Below, piece after piece: positions 35,835 through 46,500 of a DNA stretch of 64,000 nucleotides; the stretch's first letter is position 1, and each line of letters starts with the position of its first letter. Where the stretch lies: the NCBI GenBank assembly GCA_017506865.1, contig JAFCMP010000044.1, forward strand, positions 186,001 to 250,000, read 5' to 3'. Both the position numbers and the translations under genes were made by a program. Origin of the DNA: Tribonema minus. Its lineage: Eukaryota; Sar; Xanthophyceae; Tribonematales; Tribonemataceae. A model generated the notes under the pieces. The model was not told the origin of the DNA and ran no database searches. It saw nothing but the letters and a program-made list of their open reading frames with translations.

Positions 35835-36794
35835 TTATTCGGCAGCGGGCTTACCGGCACCGGCAGCAGTGGCCGTCTGCAGCGACTTGACGTCGGCGAA
35901 CCTACGGCGGCGGCGAAAGGGGTCGGGGCTGACGGCGGGGCTGCGGGACCGCCGGCTGCGCTTGTAGCGAGAGCGTTCTTCGGCTTCTCGTTCGACTTTC
36001 TCGTCGCCTGCGATCCGGGGCCGGGCATGCGAGGGGTCATCGTACTGGATGTAAACGTGTACGTGAAACCAGTAGATGGAGCGGTCCCCCGCATTGTCGT
36101 CGTAGTTCCAGCGCCTGACGTGGGGCTTGTTGACCATGAGCCACTCGGTGACCCAGGCCTGGATCTCCTCGTGGGTCATGTCCGAGCGGCTCCACAAGGT
36201 CCAGTGCTCGACGTCTGGGGGGGTTTGATAGGGGAACATGTTAGGCTCAAGGACCGTGTCCCGTACCTCGCCCGTCATGGGGTCCGTGAAGACGGTGTCC
36301 TCGATGAACTGCTCTCGGGAGGAGTAGTGGCTGTCGATGAAGTCGAGATGCTCCGTCTTTAGCCGCTTGCACTCCTCGCCCCTCACCCAGAACTCCATGG
36401 GCATGTCCATCGTGGGCACCGCCTGCTCGCCGCCAGAGCTGTCGCCGCTGCTGTGGTGCTTCCAGGGCCAGGCACCTGACGAAGCGGACGAAGCACCGGA
36501 GCAAGCAGAGCCAGCGGGAGAGGGCGGAGCCCATCGCCCATCAGCGTGCCCATGAGGCCGCTTCGCCCCCAAGCGGGGAGGCGCCTGTCCGCCTTGGATG
36601 CTGCTGGCGCTGTCATCTGTGAGCTCGCCTTCCTCGTATTTCCGACTTTCCGCATCCTTGACTGCCAGGGACATGGCTGCCGCCGCCGCCACTGGCTCCA
36701 CAAGAGTAGCTGCTACGACTGCAGCCTCCATCGCCGGAACAAGGAGGATGGGCGCCACCGCTGCTGCTGCTGCTGATGTGTCCGTGCAGGCCAT
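35835..36794 (-). CDS. DUF3605-like conserved protein
   Basis: A 319-codon frame. The N-terminal 130 residues are Ala/Ser-rich and probably disordered. Residues about 130-260 form a compact domain containing WVRGEECKRLK, DTVLEPNMFPYQTPPDVEHW, LWS, and a Trp/Tyr-rich end (WNYDDN, YWFHVHVYIQYD). The PPDxxHWxLWS pattern and the adjacent Trp-rich helix are what I associate with the DUF3605 family known mainly from fungi, whose function is unclear. The C-terminus is Arg/Ser-rich (RYKRSRRSRS), which suggests nuclear localisation. The frame ends at TAA (35837-35835). Just before it is a good donor sequence (GCCG|GTAAGC at about 35847), so the gene may instead continue in another exon. It is divergent from the methyltransferase at 37103, 308 bp away. 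Confidence 0.6.
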   Translation of the reverse strand: MACTDTSAAAAAVAPILLVPAMEAAVVAATLVEPVAAAAAMSLAVKDAESRKYEEGELTDDSASSIQGGQAPPRLGAKRPHGHADGRWAPPSPAGSACSGASSASSGAWPWKHHSSGDSSGGEQAVPTMDMPMEFWVRGEECKRLKTEHLDFIDSHYSSREQFIEDTVFTDPMTGEVRDTVLEPNMFPYQTPPDVEHWTLWSRSDMTHEEIQAWVTEWLMVNKPHVRRWNYDDNAGDRSIYWFHVHVYIQYDDPSHARPRIAGDEKVEREAEERSRYKRSRRSRSPAVSPDPFRRRRRFADVKSLQTATAAGAGKPAAE

Positions 36795-37102
36795 TGCCTC
36801 AATCGAAACTTCCAGAATGTGTGAGTACCAGGCAAAAGATAATCGGCCGCGAGAGAAGCTAGGGCGCTATGGCGCTTTGAGGCGCGCAGCAAAGATACTC
36901 CTGAGCAGGCCCACGCCTTGATTGCTCACCAGCTTGCTGTGTGTCAGTAATTCCGCGTTTGCAAGTGTTTGAATGGAGAATGAGCCTGGTGGGGGGGGAG
37001 GACGGGGGGTTTCCGAAAGTGAAGTTTGCACTTGAAGTTTCAGTTTCGGGGGGGAATGTGTGTTGTGTTGTTACGTTATGAGCTAGTGCTGCAGCAGCAC
37101 CA

Positions 37103-37846
37103 ATGTGTCAATCAAGAGGTTGGCATGGAGCTTTGACGGCGGCAGCGCTGTGCTCACATCTCTTGAGGGGCCAGGCGTGGACCACGGTGGCGTCGTGTCG
37201 ACATTCTCATTTTGTCGCTGGGACTGCCTGTGCCTCAGACTCCTCCGCAACAGAAGCAGCAGAGCAGAAGCCTCCGACAGCATACCAACTTGTACGGGAG
37301 ACATGGTTGAAGCTGGTACCCGACAAGAGCAAGCGCGTCCTAATTAGTGGGATCGGGGACGACGACAGCCTGCCGCACTTGCTGCGTGATGGCTACACCA
37401 ACGTGATCGGCCTCAATGCAACACCAGAGCTGTTGGCGATTGCAGAGTCGCTGCTTGCCACCAGCGACAACGAAAATCCTGAGCATCAGGTGCAACTTCA
37501 CAGCCATTCACTGCGACACCTGGAGGAGCTGCTTCCGGCGCGATCGGTGGATGCCATCTTGGACTGCGAGCGCTATCACCTGACCACAGGCAAAAGCGAG
37601 GAAGCTAGGGCTGCCTATCTTGCAGAGGTGACTGACTAGTTCAGAACGGTGCTGGCGCGGAAGGGCATCGTTGTTGGTGCCTGGCGACCGCCGGTATGTG
37701 AGGCGGAAATTCGCAAGGCTTTCAGGGCGGGGGCGTGGCGGGCGCACATTGAAGTATCGCTTTGTGAGACGCCGTCTATTGGTACCTTCGTCATGGAGTC
37801 GCGGCCACCAAATCCGTGGCTTTCAGCGGACAAACACAGTTGTTGA
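37103..37846 (+). CDS. METTL13-like class I methyltransferase with an in-frame TAG
   Basis: From ATG 37103 the frame runs 178 codons to TAG (37637-37639), then continues in the same frame for 68 codons to TGA (37844-37846). The N-terminal 50 residues look like an organelle presequence. SAM-binding motif I is recognisable (VLISGIGDDDSLPHLL, with VIGLNATPELLA as the strand after it), as are motif DAILDCE and the helix AAYLAEVTD. After the stop the expected strand (VLARKGIVVGAW) and the terminal GTFVMESRPP strand follow, so family similarity spans both sides of the TAG. CAG to TAG is the simplest mutational origin. GTGACTGACTAG here starts GT and ends AG, but 12 nt is too short for an ordinary intron. 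The gene is therefore a recent nonsense allele, a readthrough gene or a recoded codon. Confidence 0.65.
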
Positions 37847-39261
37847 GAGTCAAGACGTGTGGGATGCAACGAATTCTGTCTGACGATCCATTCTGGTGTT
37901 GAGTCGCAGGAAACCCTTGCTTGAGACGCACCCTTCAGTGTCTTCACATGTATGTAAACACAACAGCCGACCATTCAAGTCCAGTTATGATTGTGCCGGG
38001 CAATGGGTGTTCACCGTAATGGAGCAAACATCATCGATTGTCTGGCCGGTTTTTGTTGGCGGTCATCGTTCGCAGTGGACATTGCACAGGAATGCACTTT
38101 GCATTATTAGTGTTGCCGTCTCTTCATGATCTGGTCATGTCTTGCAGTTTCAAAGAACCAGATTGTGGTTCTAGGCTGCATATGGTGCGCATTCGCATGT
38201 TCACCGTGTGAGTGCACCACTTGCAGCAGTGCTCTGGATGGCTTGCTGCATTCAATAACCAGCATTTGATCTTGTGGTAGATGATAATTTCGTGTTGCAG
38301 ACACTTCTGTTGGACACGGCATGCATGGCCCTTTCCCCCCAGTGACCTTGAGCGCTTCAAATCGTACACGGTCGACACTCAGCATGACACCGTGAGGTTG
38401 AGGCACGACAAGGAATGCTTTGTGTTTCATGAGCAATCGCATCCGTTGCTGCACCATGTGCCAGTCACAAAACTGCACCTGTATTGACATCAGCAGCTGC
38501 ATTCAAGCAATCACCATGAGCATCGTGCAGTTCAACCAGTCCCATTTGTACGGCCCATGCAGGCTGGCTGTGCGCGCAATAAAAGCTCCGCAAAGTCAGA
38601 TGAAGGCAAAATGCCAAACTGTAACATATTTTTGAATGCCTGTCATGTCACTGCAAACGTGCCATGCTTGACTATTTGTGTGAAGCACAAAGCCGAGATG
38701 ATTGATGTGAGGGTGGCTACAAGATTCTATGTACACCTTGCAACAAAAGTGCCTCGGAGCTCATTGATGTTTACACAAAGGGACATCGCCAAATGACACA
38801 TCTGCCCCCGCTTCATCACTGTCCACCTGTCCGCCATGCTGTACTCTGACAGGGGGTAATATCTTTTATAACATAAAAGTGTGCAGACAATTTGTGCCGT
38901 AATGAACGAAACTGTCCACATCACCACTCAATGGCTGCACCCTGGCATTGTCAAGACTGCAGAACATACTGCTGCATCACTGACATTTTAGTTCCCAGTG
39001 CTTTCTCAACAATCAGATAGCTGTCAATGGCAGCAGCTGCTGAATGTGTTCCAGTACGCGGCCTCAAACATACAGCGAATGCAGCACCCAGGCATGGAGG
39101 TAATGAGGAACTGCTGACATGAGCTGGAGAGAGGGTGGTCATTGTATTGTGATCAGCAATAGCGAACTGGTGCTCAAAATCGTGTCTGGCCTGGCTTGCA
39201 ACAAGCATGAGCATGCTGCACAGTCCTGCAATGTGATCATGAATTCAAGTGTCACAAGATA
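37847..39261. other. Non-coding stretch
   Basis: No supported gene. Short frames on both strands are AT-rich and overlapping. It holds the 3' flanks of two convergent genes (methyltransferase to the left, PARP-like to the right). Confidence 0.5.
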
Positions 39262-40815
39262 TCAGCATTGTTGCAGGGCGTCATCAAGCACTCGACGCAT
39301 TGACTCCAACAGTGCAGCATGCTGTGGCGCGCTGCTGCTGCGCAGCATCCCACCTCTACATGGCGCGCTGGCTGCAGCTGCAGTTGCTGCTGTACCGTTA
39401 GCATCATTCAATGCTGATTCACGACGTATCCGGCGATAAACACAGCCTCCATAAACAGCCGGCTGTTCAAAAACTGAAACTGAAGCTTCCAGCGGTATCT
39501 GGGGAGGTGCGCCACAACTCACCACCAGGAAAAATTCTGGCAGTATGTGAGCAGGTTCTGTGGCCATGTACTCCTCCGCAGCAGAGCCACGTGCTTGAGC
39601 CGCAGGCAGATCTGCTGCTGCTGCTGCTACTGCTGCTGCTGCTGCTGCTGGTGGTGGCGGTGGCGTTCTCGAATCTGCTGGCGTTGCACCTCCTGCTCCA
39701 GCGCCGCAGCCGCGGCTGTTGCGGTCGCAATCCAACAAGACACTGCAAACCGCTACAACACGCACGCTTCCCCTACTGAGCGCTGGGTTGAGTGCGAGTG
39801 CGAGGTCCGCCTCCTGCGTGCTGTGGCGGCTGAACGGGCACGGCAGCGGCACGGGCGGACTCCTGGAAAGCACACACCTCAGCCACTCGTCTGAGGCTTG
39901 TGGGAGTGATGCTGCAGCGCCACGTTGATCTCGCACACTTTCGCTCCACAACTGCAGAGCCAGGTCACCGAGGGAGCACTGGCTCAGTGGCAGAGCGGCG
40001 GCGGCGGCCGCGTTGCCGCCGATGCCGCAGGCGATGGCATGCTCCAGGCTCTCCAGTGGCACGCCGCAAAACAGACCATGCGCCACCTCCAGGGCCTCCG
40101 CTGCTTGCGCGGCCTGCTGAAACCGCCGTTGCAGGGGCTGGTGCTCCAGCTGATAGACATCCAGCACGTTCAGCCCTGCATCACCTACAACGCAACTGCT
40201 GCCGTCGGCGCCGTTGTGCACCGCATCTCTGCTGAAAACTCCGGGCTTGATGCTGTCCAGAGCGTTGGAGCAGCAGCGCTTGTGCAGAGGGTCGTCTGCC
40301 GATAGTCGTGACAGGGTAATGGTGCCACTTGTGGCTCGCTTCAGGTGCGCGCCAAGGAGTGCTAGTCGGAGTCGAAGCTGCACGTGCTCGAGTTCGCGAT
40401 CGCAAGAAGCACTGTACACCTCTTCTTGCTCGCTGGCTGCGCGCGCGTCTGCTGAGCATGACTGTGCAAGCTCCATCATCTGGAGCTGCACAGTGTCATC
40501 CGCCAAGTGAATGCGAGATATGGCAGCGCTCTCGTTGTGTGCTATGGCGCCCTGCATTGCTGCAACGTGCCCTTGCCGCAAGCTCTCCGCAATGCAGTTG
40601 CAGGCTAGCAGGGCCTGCATCCGGCGCTGGCGGTAGCTGTGCTGTCGTTGTCGGGCAATATGTAGGTCGTTCGCGTCCACCGCCTCCGAGAAATCTTGCT
40701 GCAAGAAGCTCTGCAGATCTGCACTGAAAGACGAGAGCAGGCTGGCGGTGTTGCCTGCAGACCCGACCTTTCCGTGTTGTGCAATGCTGGCAGCGGGCAT
40801 AGCTGCACAACGCAC
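39262..40815 (-). CDS. Divergent PARP-like ADP-ribosyltransferase domain protein
   Basis: A single 517-aa frame ending in TGA. Residues 45-180 form a Gln/Arg/Glu-rich helical region, probably coiled coil. Residues about 216-435 show the layout of a PARP catalytic fold: VYQLEHQPLQRRF (221-233), matching the start helix with its N-x-x-L/RF pattern; HGLFCGV (246-252) at the position of the canonical LFHGT; a V/C-rich strand (352-362); and EEYMATEPAHILPEFFLVV (414-432), matching the E-[FY]-x-x-[YF]-x-x-x-x-LP-x-[YF] end of the domain. The NAD-gripping His of H-Y-E is Cys here, while a Glu is present. Long Ala and Pro runs interrupt the domain (385-402). Enzyme activity is uncertain. Met6 is an alternative start. 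The gene is divergent from 41102. Confidence 0.6.
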   Translation of the reverse strand: MRCAAMPAASIAQHGKVGSAGNTASLLSSFSADLQSFLQQDFSEAVDANDLHIARQRQHSYRQRRMQALLACNCIAESLRQGHVAAMQGAIAHNESAAISRIHLADDTVQLQMMELAQSCSADARAASEQEEVYSASCDRELEHVQLRLRLALLGAHLKRATSGTITLSRLSADDPLHKRCCSNALDSIKPGVFSRDAVHNGADGSSCVVGDAGLNVLDVYQLEHQPLQRRFQQAAQAAEALEVAHGLFCGVPLESLEHAIACGIGGNAAAAAALPLSQCSLGDLALQLWSESVRDQRGAAASLPQASDEWLRCVLSRSPPVPLPCPFSRHSTQEADLALALNPALSRGSVRVVAVCSVLLDCDRNSRGCGAGAGGATPADSRTPPPPPAAAAAAVAAAAADLPAAQARGSAAEEYMATEPAHILPEFFLVVSCGAPPQIPLEASVSVFEQPAVYGGCVYRRIRRESALNDANGTAATAAAASAPCRGGMLRSSSAPQHAALLESMRRVLDDALQQC

Positions 40816-41101
40816 GGCCAGCTAGCCAGCTAGTAGTGCACAATACGTGATCACTCATCAGCTCGAGCGGAGTTGAAGTCTCCGGAAGTTCGCGCCAGCA
40901 AGAAGCCACTCAACTCAAGACCATTTTTTCAGTTAGTGCTGGGCAGTCTGCCAACCAGCATCCATTTCACTCGACTTTGTGGCGTGCGTCCTACGCCAAC
41001 GGTTCTGTGGCAGCCTGTACACGGCGGCGGCGTGGACACGGTCACCGGAGAAAACACCTCAACGCACAGGACTCTCGAGAGAAACACACAGCACGGCAGC
41101 C

Positions 41102-41404
41102 ATGAACGCTCTCTTCACCAAGATCATCAACCACTTCGCCTCGGAGATGATCACCAAGAGGCTGGCGCAGTCCAAAACATTTCAGGACATGGCCTTGAAA
41201 ACCCATCAGCACGTCCAGAAAGGCAGGGGAGCCATTAACGACCCGAAGCTGCAGCAGGAGCTGTACAAGGAGGCCTCCAAGGTGGCGTCACAGGTGGTGA
41301 GCAAGGAGGCGGTTAGTCAAAAGGCGAGCAGCTTCGGGCAAACGCTGTCGAGATTTCGACGAGCGCTGGGGGAGGAAATCAACAAGGATATCAACAAGCG
41401 ATGA
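41102..41404 (+). CDS. Conserved-looking 100-aa helical protein
   Basis: ATG 41102 to TGA 41404, 100 codons. The sequence is largely helical and basic: an N-terminal amphipathic part (FTKIINHFASEMITKRLA), a short TFQDMALKTH block, then a Lys/Ser-rich C-terminal helix. The N-terminal block resembles short uncharacterised proteins of plants and algae that begin with FFNExIVKRLAxSRTFQ-like text, but this is from memory and the family is unnamed. The codons are GC-rich and the Met context (GCAGCCATGA) is good. The frame is open further upstream without a stronger start. It is divergent from the PARP-like gene, 287 bp between starts, so they may share a promoter. Confidence 0.6.
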   Translation: MNALFTKIINHFASEMITKRLAQSKTFQDMALKTHQHVQKGRGAINDPKLQQELYKEASKVASQVVSKEAVSQKASSFGQTLSRFRRALGEEINKDINKR

Positions 41405-43570
41405 CGCGGTACAATCATTGCTCCATGATGCGATAACACAGCTTCGTTTAGCTCTGTAAATGTACTCTGCTGTAAAATACTTTGACTTGGCATCGCGCAG
41501 CATTTCAGTGATGCCTGCTGTCACATAAGGCCTTTCCATGCAGGTGAGCTCGGTCTCGCCTGTCGTCTTTCCGAGCAGCATGCAAGCGAGTTGTGCCGGC
41601 AGTGTACAGCAGTTCGTCAAAGACGCCTGCACCGCTTGCACAGATTTGCACTTATCCACTCGGCGACTCATTCACCACAGCGGCTGCCTACGCAGCTGTT
41701 CAGCTCCGTGCAGTGTGCAGCATGGGGCATTACCGGCCTTTGACTGGCACAGTTCGAGCTGACACATACACCAAACAACTGAGATTTTGTGGCATCGCTA
41801 GGATTACGTGAGAACGTGCGCAATCTCTGTCCCTTCTCGCGGTCTACAACCATCGGCCAAAGTATTCCCAGGTAAAATGTGACTCCGGGCTTCAGCATGC
41901 AGTGTAGCCAAACCAAGCAGCACTGCCAAGCAGTATGGCAAGCGGCGCAAGACATGGCGTTGGAACTGTCATTTCAACTCTGTATACATCATGCAGTACC
42001 ATATTTAATGAAGTGGCTGGTTTGCTCTCAGCCTCCGTTGCATGTGCATACGGCCCAACAACAACCATCACAAGATCATCTGCTTCCTCATGGCTCATGT
42101 TCACGATGGCCATGTACACTGAACACCTTTGCACGCACTGTGTGGAGTCAGTATTGCAAGTGCTGCTGTGCTGTCATGCAAGACCAAACACAGTTGCTCT
42201 TACTGAAGTTATCAGCACAGAAGGCAAGGCATTGTGTACACTTGGCCCAGATCTCTCTACGCGGCATCTTCATTGGCAGTACAGCCTCCACAGCACATGT
42301 GCCCCATGCTGCTTTCATGTCCAGCTCGAGCTGATGTTTATGCAGTTTAGTGACGGCTAGTCTGGTTGACAAGGTGGCAAGTGTATACGCCCTGTATTTA
42401 TAGTGCAGACAAGTTGCTTCCGCATGTGTTTCCATGTATACTCGTCGACTTGGAAATGGTGGGGCGTCGGGGGGTGCGCACACAAAAGATGTCCATGTTT
42501 GGACTGGACAAAGTGCGGTACAACAAGAAACATGTATGGCTGCTACGTTATTGTGCTTGCACGCCATGCTCATAGCTCAACAATGGCGCATTCAGAGTGC
42601 AACTTGTGGAACTATTAAAGTGACAGCAGGCGCATACTTCAGGCTCTGCAGGCGAAAACTAAGATGCAAACATGCACAGTGCAGGCACTGTCCGGCATAC
42701 GCGTGCAATCCTCAAGCAGTGCCAGTTACTTGTGACGCGGCCTTGGCAGTGTCCTACTGTCAGGGCACTCAGAGCATGCCCAAGCAGGTTTACACTGGGC
42801 ACCTGATCAATGGTCCTGACTGAAGCTAACCCCGAGACAGCATGTGCGTCAATTTGCACCGCGAGAGGTGGTGTGAGTGATACAGTCGCACAAAAAGCAA
42901 ATGCTCCAACCGTTGTTGACTTGTGGCGCACTTGTTTAATAAGTGACCACGTCCCTCGCGCGGCGTGTGTGTGTGTGATAGTACTGCTGTCATGCACAGC
43001 TGCTGTCACGCATTGCTGTTGACGCAACCTTGGCCACGATTACCCTGGACTGTGCTGAACCCCCACTTACCGCTTCAATCTCTGCTGAAATCCTACCAAT
43101 GCACTCGCACCTGCTGCTCCCCCCCCCCCCCCCCCCCCCCTCCCGCCCTCAACAACAACCCTCGCCGCGAATTAGGGTACAGAGTACATGTACCTCCGCT
43201 GCGCAGGCTACAAAATGGCTCCATTGCATGCTGACACCACCCTCAGCAGCTGCAGCTGCAAGGTTTACGCGCAACAAGTCCGTCTGAAGACAATGCCGCG
43301 CCTAGTGCGGAGCGGTTCCCGAAAACGGCGTCTGTTGAACCCCCCAAAAGCAAAACCGTCCGCCCCCCCTCTGTTGCTCGGTAAACCCTTTAGAACAAGA
43401 CGCCCAAAGTGGCCTGCACTCGACGCAGTCTGGTGTGTGGGCTGATGACAACGCACAGTGCATCGAAGCATCGGAGGGCCGCCGCAGCAGCCCAGTTGCC
43501 ATCGCAGCTGCCCAACTGCCATTGCAGCTGCCCTCGCTCATGGCTCGCTGCGGACGCTGTCGACCCCAGT
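41405..43570. other. Non-coding stretch with a C homopolymer
   Basis: No supported gene. A run of 22 C lies at 43119-43140. Open frames at 41935-42360 and 42434-42823 are chance-like: biased, overlapping on both strands, with no splice logic. Confidence 0.5.
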
Positions 43571-46500
43571 CTAGCTCTGCGCACCCTCAGCGGTGGCGGT
43601 GGCGGCGGGTGCCGTGGCGGCGGGTGCGGTGGCGGCGGGTGCGGTGGCGGCGTCAGCCGTGGCGGCAGTGGCGCTGGTGCTGGCGCTGGTGCTAGCGCCG
43701 CTCCCCGATTTCTTCTTCTTCTTCTTGGATTTTCCGCTGCCGCTGACGCTGCCACCGGCCGCCGCCGCTGGCGATGCGCCCGCCTGCGCGACAGCTCTAG
43801 CGGTGGCAGCGCGGTTGCTCTCAATGCTGAGCTGCGTGCGCGTCGCGTCTACAGCGAGTCCAGCGAGTCGACTCAGACTCTGACTTGACTGGCGCGACTG
43901 CACGTGGTCGATGCCCAGCATGCTCCTGTCAAGGCCACGCGGAGAGGGGGGGGCGGGGGGGGTCCCGTCTCAGTGAAGCACTGCTAATTGCAATTGGAAG
44001 ACCTGCTCTTACCTTCCGCGGTGAGCTGCCGCTGAAAGTTTGTGAGCGCATCAGCGTCAGAACGCCTGTCGGGGGCCTTGCAGCGACCAGACATTGGTGC
44101 AACGCACAGGGCAGACAATGAACAAGTCTCGTGAGGTGCAGTTGACGTCCCAAGCCCCGACTCACTGGTGTTCCATGAGTTTTACCATTCATGACACGTG
44201 CATTCTGCGTGCAGCAGACGTGGGGATGCTGTTGCTGTCGCAACATGCCTGGAATTGGGTGCCAAAAGACATCAACGCTAGCATTCGTCCGATGGAGCTG
44301 TTCACGTGGCTGCTTGTAAAACTAGGCGCATGCCACATGAGCCTGGTCTTCAGAAAAATGTATATGGCGTGGCATCAAGACTCACTTGAAGATGCTGTAA
44401 GCGCTGCGTTCTTGGTGCAGGGCGTCCTTGAAGTGCTTGCCGCTCTCCATCAGCGTTGCCAGAGCACGGTGCGCCTGAAGACAGGACAGGCGCAATGAAA
44501 TGCCGCACAGGTCAGGAAACTTATGTTTTATTATTCAAGTTGCAACAGCAGGTGATAGGTGCTGAGGAATGAAGACGGTGACATGTGTCGACAAACAGAG
44601 AGGCACAGTTGCTGCCCGCACTAGACAGTGCATGAAACCGCGGTGCACAAAGTGGTGCGTCAGCGCACTGTGCGCAAGACGTGCCATCTTGCGCGTGTTC
44701 TGTGGCACGCAACATGTGCTCAGAGAACCTGATCAAGGCGAGATGCGACTTGCAAGATGACAGCGTATTATGTGCAAGCACGGCATCCGCGCAGAGAGGC
44801 ACACAGTATCCATACCTTGATACAAAAAAAAAAAAATCATGGTCAGCTACACAAGTGTGTGTCCCATCAGTCCTTGAACGAAGCCCAATGCAGTTTGATG
44901 ATGGGAAAATGACACAACATACTTCAAGTTGAAGTATGGCTTATGCCCTCTTTCATTACCTGCCCCTCCACGAGCCTGTCGACGTTCTCCCTCCTGAGCG
45001 ACTCCTTGAGAGACTCCACCGACATGTTGGGCTGCTTCACGTCCGCATACATCTGCGGCAGCAGCGACAGGCAGAAGGCAGCTTGCTCATCAGTGCTCAT
45101 GAAGATGAAAACCCTGGTAGCAAAATTGAGGGAATGGTAAAACACGTAGGACTATCAGGAGCAACAGGAGCTTATGCTGCAATCGACGGCTGTCCTACAG
45201 AGTGCAGCTGAATGCAAGTCTCAAGGCCAAGCACACTGGTAGGCGCGCGTTGGTGGGTCCAAGCGGCACGGCCCCCACACTGCCAGCAGGCCTGATGTGC
45301 TTCGTACACCAAATGGCTTGCTCGTCAAATGCGTTATGTAGGGGCATTGAGACTAAAGCATGGTCTGCGATGCCCCCTGCTGATGAGTGCGTTGCGGGCA
45401 GCAGCATCCTGTCGTGTCACTAAAAATTGCAATGTTGGCCAACCTTAAAAGATTCTGCACTTGAACCTGAACCTGCACTTGAAGTTTGCTCTCAAGGACT
45501 TGCACTTCAGTTTCAACCGCCAGGATGCCAACATCTACTCGGGCATGGCCGTGGACGACACGGTTCGTCGACTGTGGCAACCTTCAGCAGCAAGATCGTA
45601 TGCAGTCCTGTGCACGCATCCAGCACTAGAATGGTGAGGTATCCGTCTGTGCCGTGCTGTGTGTTCAGATAAGGATGTAGGCTGGAATATGTGGATGGTG
45701 GACATGCAACCTACACTCACAGAGGAGGCCTAATTCGTGCAACTATGCGCCAGACATTGCTGTTTTCGGGTGCCGCGAACTTCTTGGCGAGTTACCCTTG
45801 GAGTCGTCTATCGGAGTATTCTCTCCTCTGTATGTCCCAGAAACATGCCCATGCCGTGAAAATGGGAGCTCCTGCCAGCATCAGGGTTTTTGAATGCGTA
45901 CGTTAGAGGGCCACCTGCGGCCAGCACGACAAAACCGGGCATTCATTTGGAAGCGCACTGACCCCGATTCACCCCATACGGTACAAACATCAACTCAGAA
46001 ACAGCAACTCCCATCCCCCCTCGGTCTGCTACGGCGTAGACACTAACCCTCACCCTACCCCTAACCCTGACCGCCTAACCCAAGTGCGCACTGCTGTGGG
46101 GGTATGTATACCTGCGCCAGGTGCAGGTACGACGTGCTCAGGTCCGGATGGCGCGGCCCCGCCGACAGCTCCAGCAGGTAGCAGTATGCGCGCATGTGGC
46201 GCAGCGCGGCGACGTGGCTGCCGGCCGTGCCGTAAAACACGGCGAGGCGCTCGTGGCACGCCATGGCCAGGTTGGCGTCGAAGCCGCGCAGCTGCGCGTA
46301 GAAGGCGAGCGCCTTGGCCTGCAGCGCCGCCGCCTCGTGGTAGCTGCCCGCAGAGTGCAGCACGATCGCCTGCGCGCGAGGTGGCGGTGAGAGTGTGCAA
46401 GGGGGGGGGGGGTGGAGAGATGAGCATCGCTGAGAGGTGAAGTTGAGGGATGCGCGCCGGTCGCCTTGAAGTTGAGGATGGGGATGAGCAGTTACGTGCC

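Noticed and set aside
37628..37639. 12-nt GT..AG interval that would remove the methyltransferase TAG
   Set aside because: It is far below the size of any other intron here and has no room for a branch point; a nonsense change or recoding is simpler.
44094..44498. 134-codon plus-strand open frame
   Set aside because: It overlaps a CLU exon in antisense (44386-44474), which is supported by splice sites and TPR-like text.
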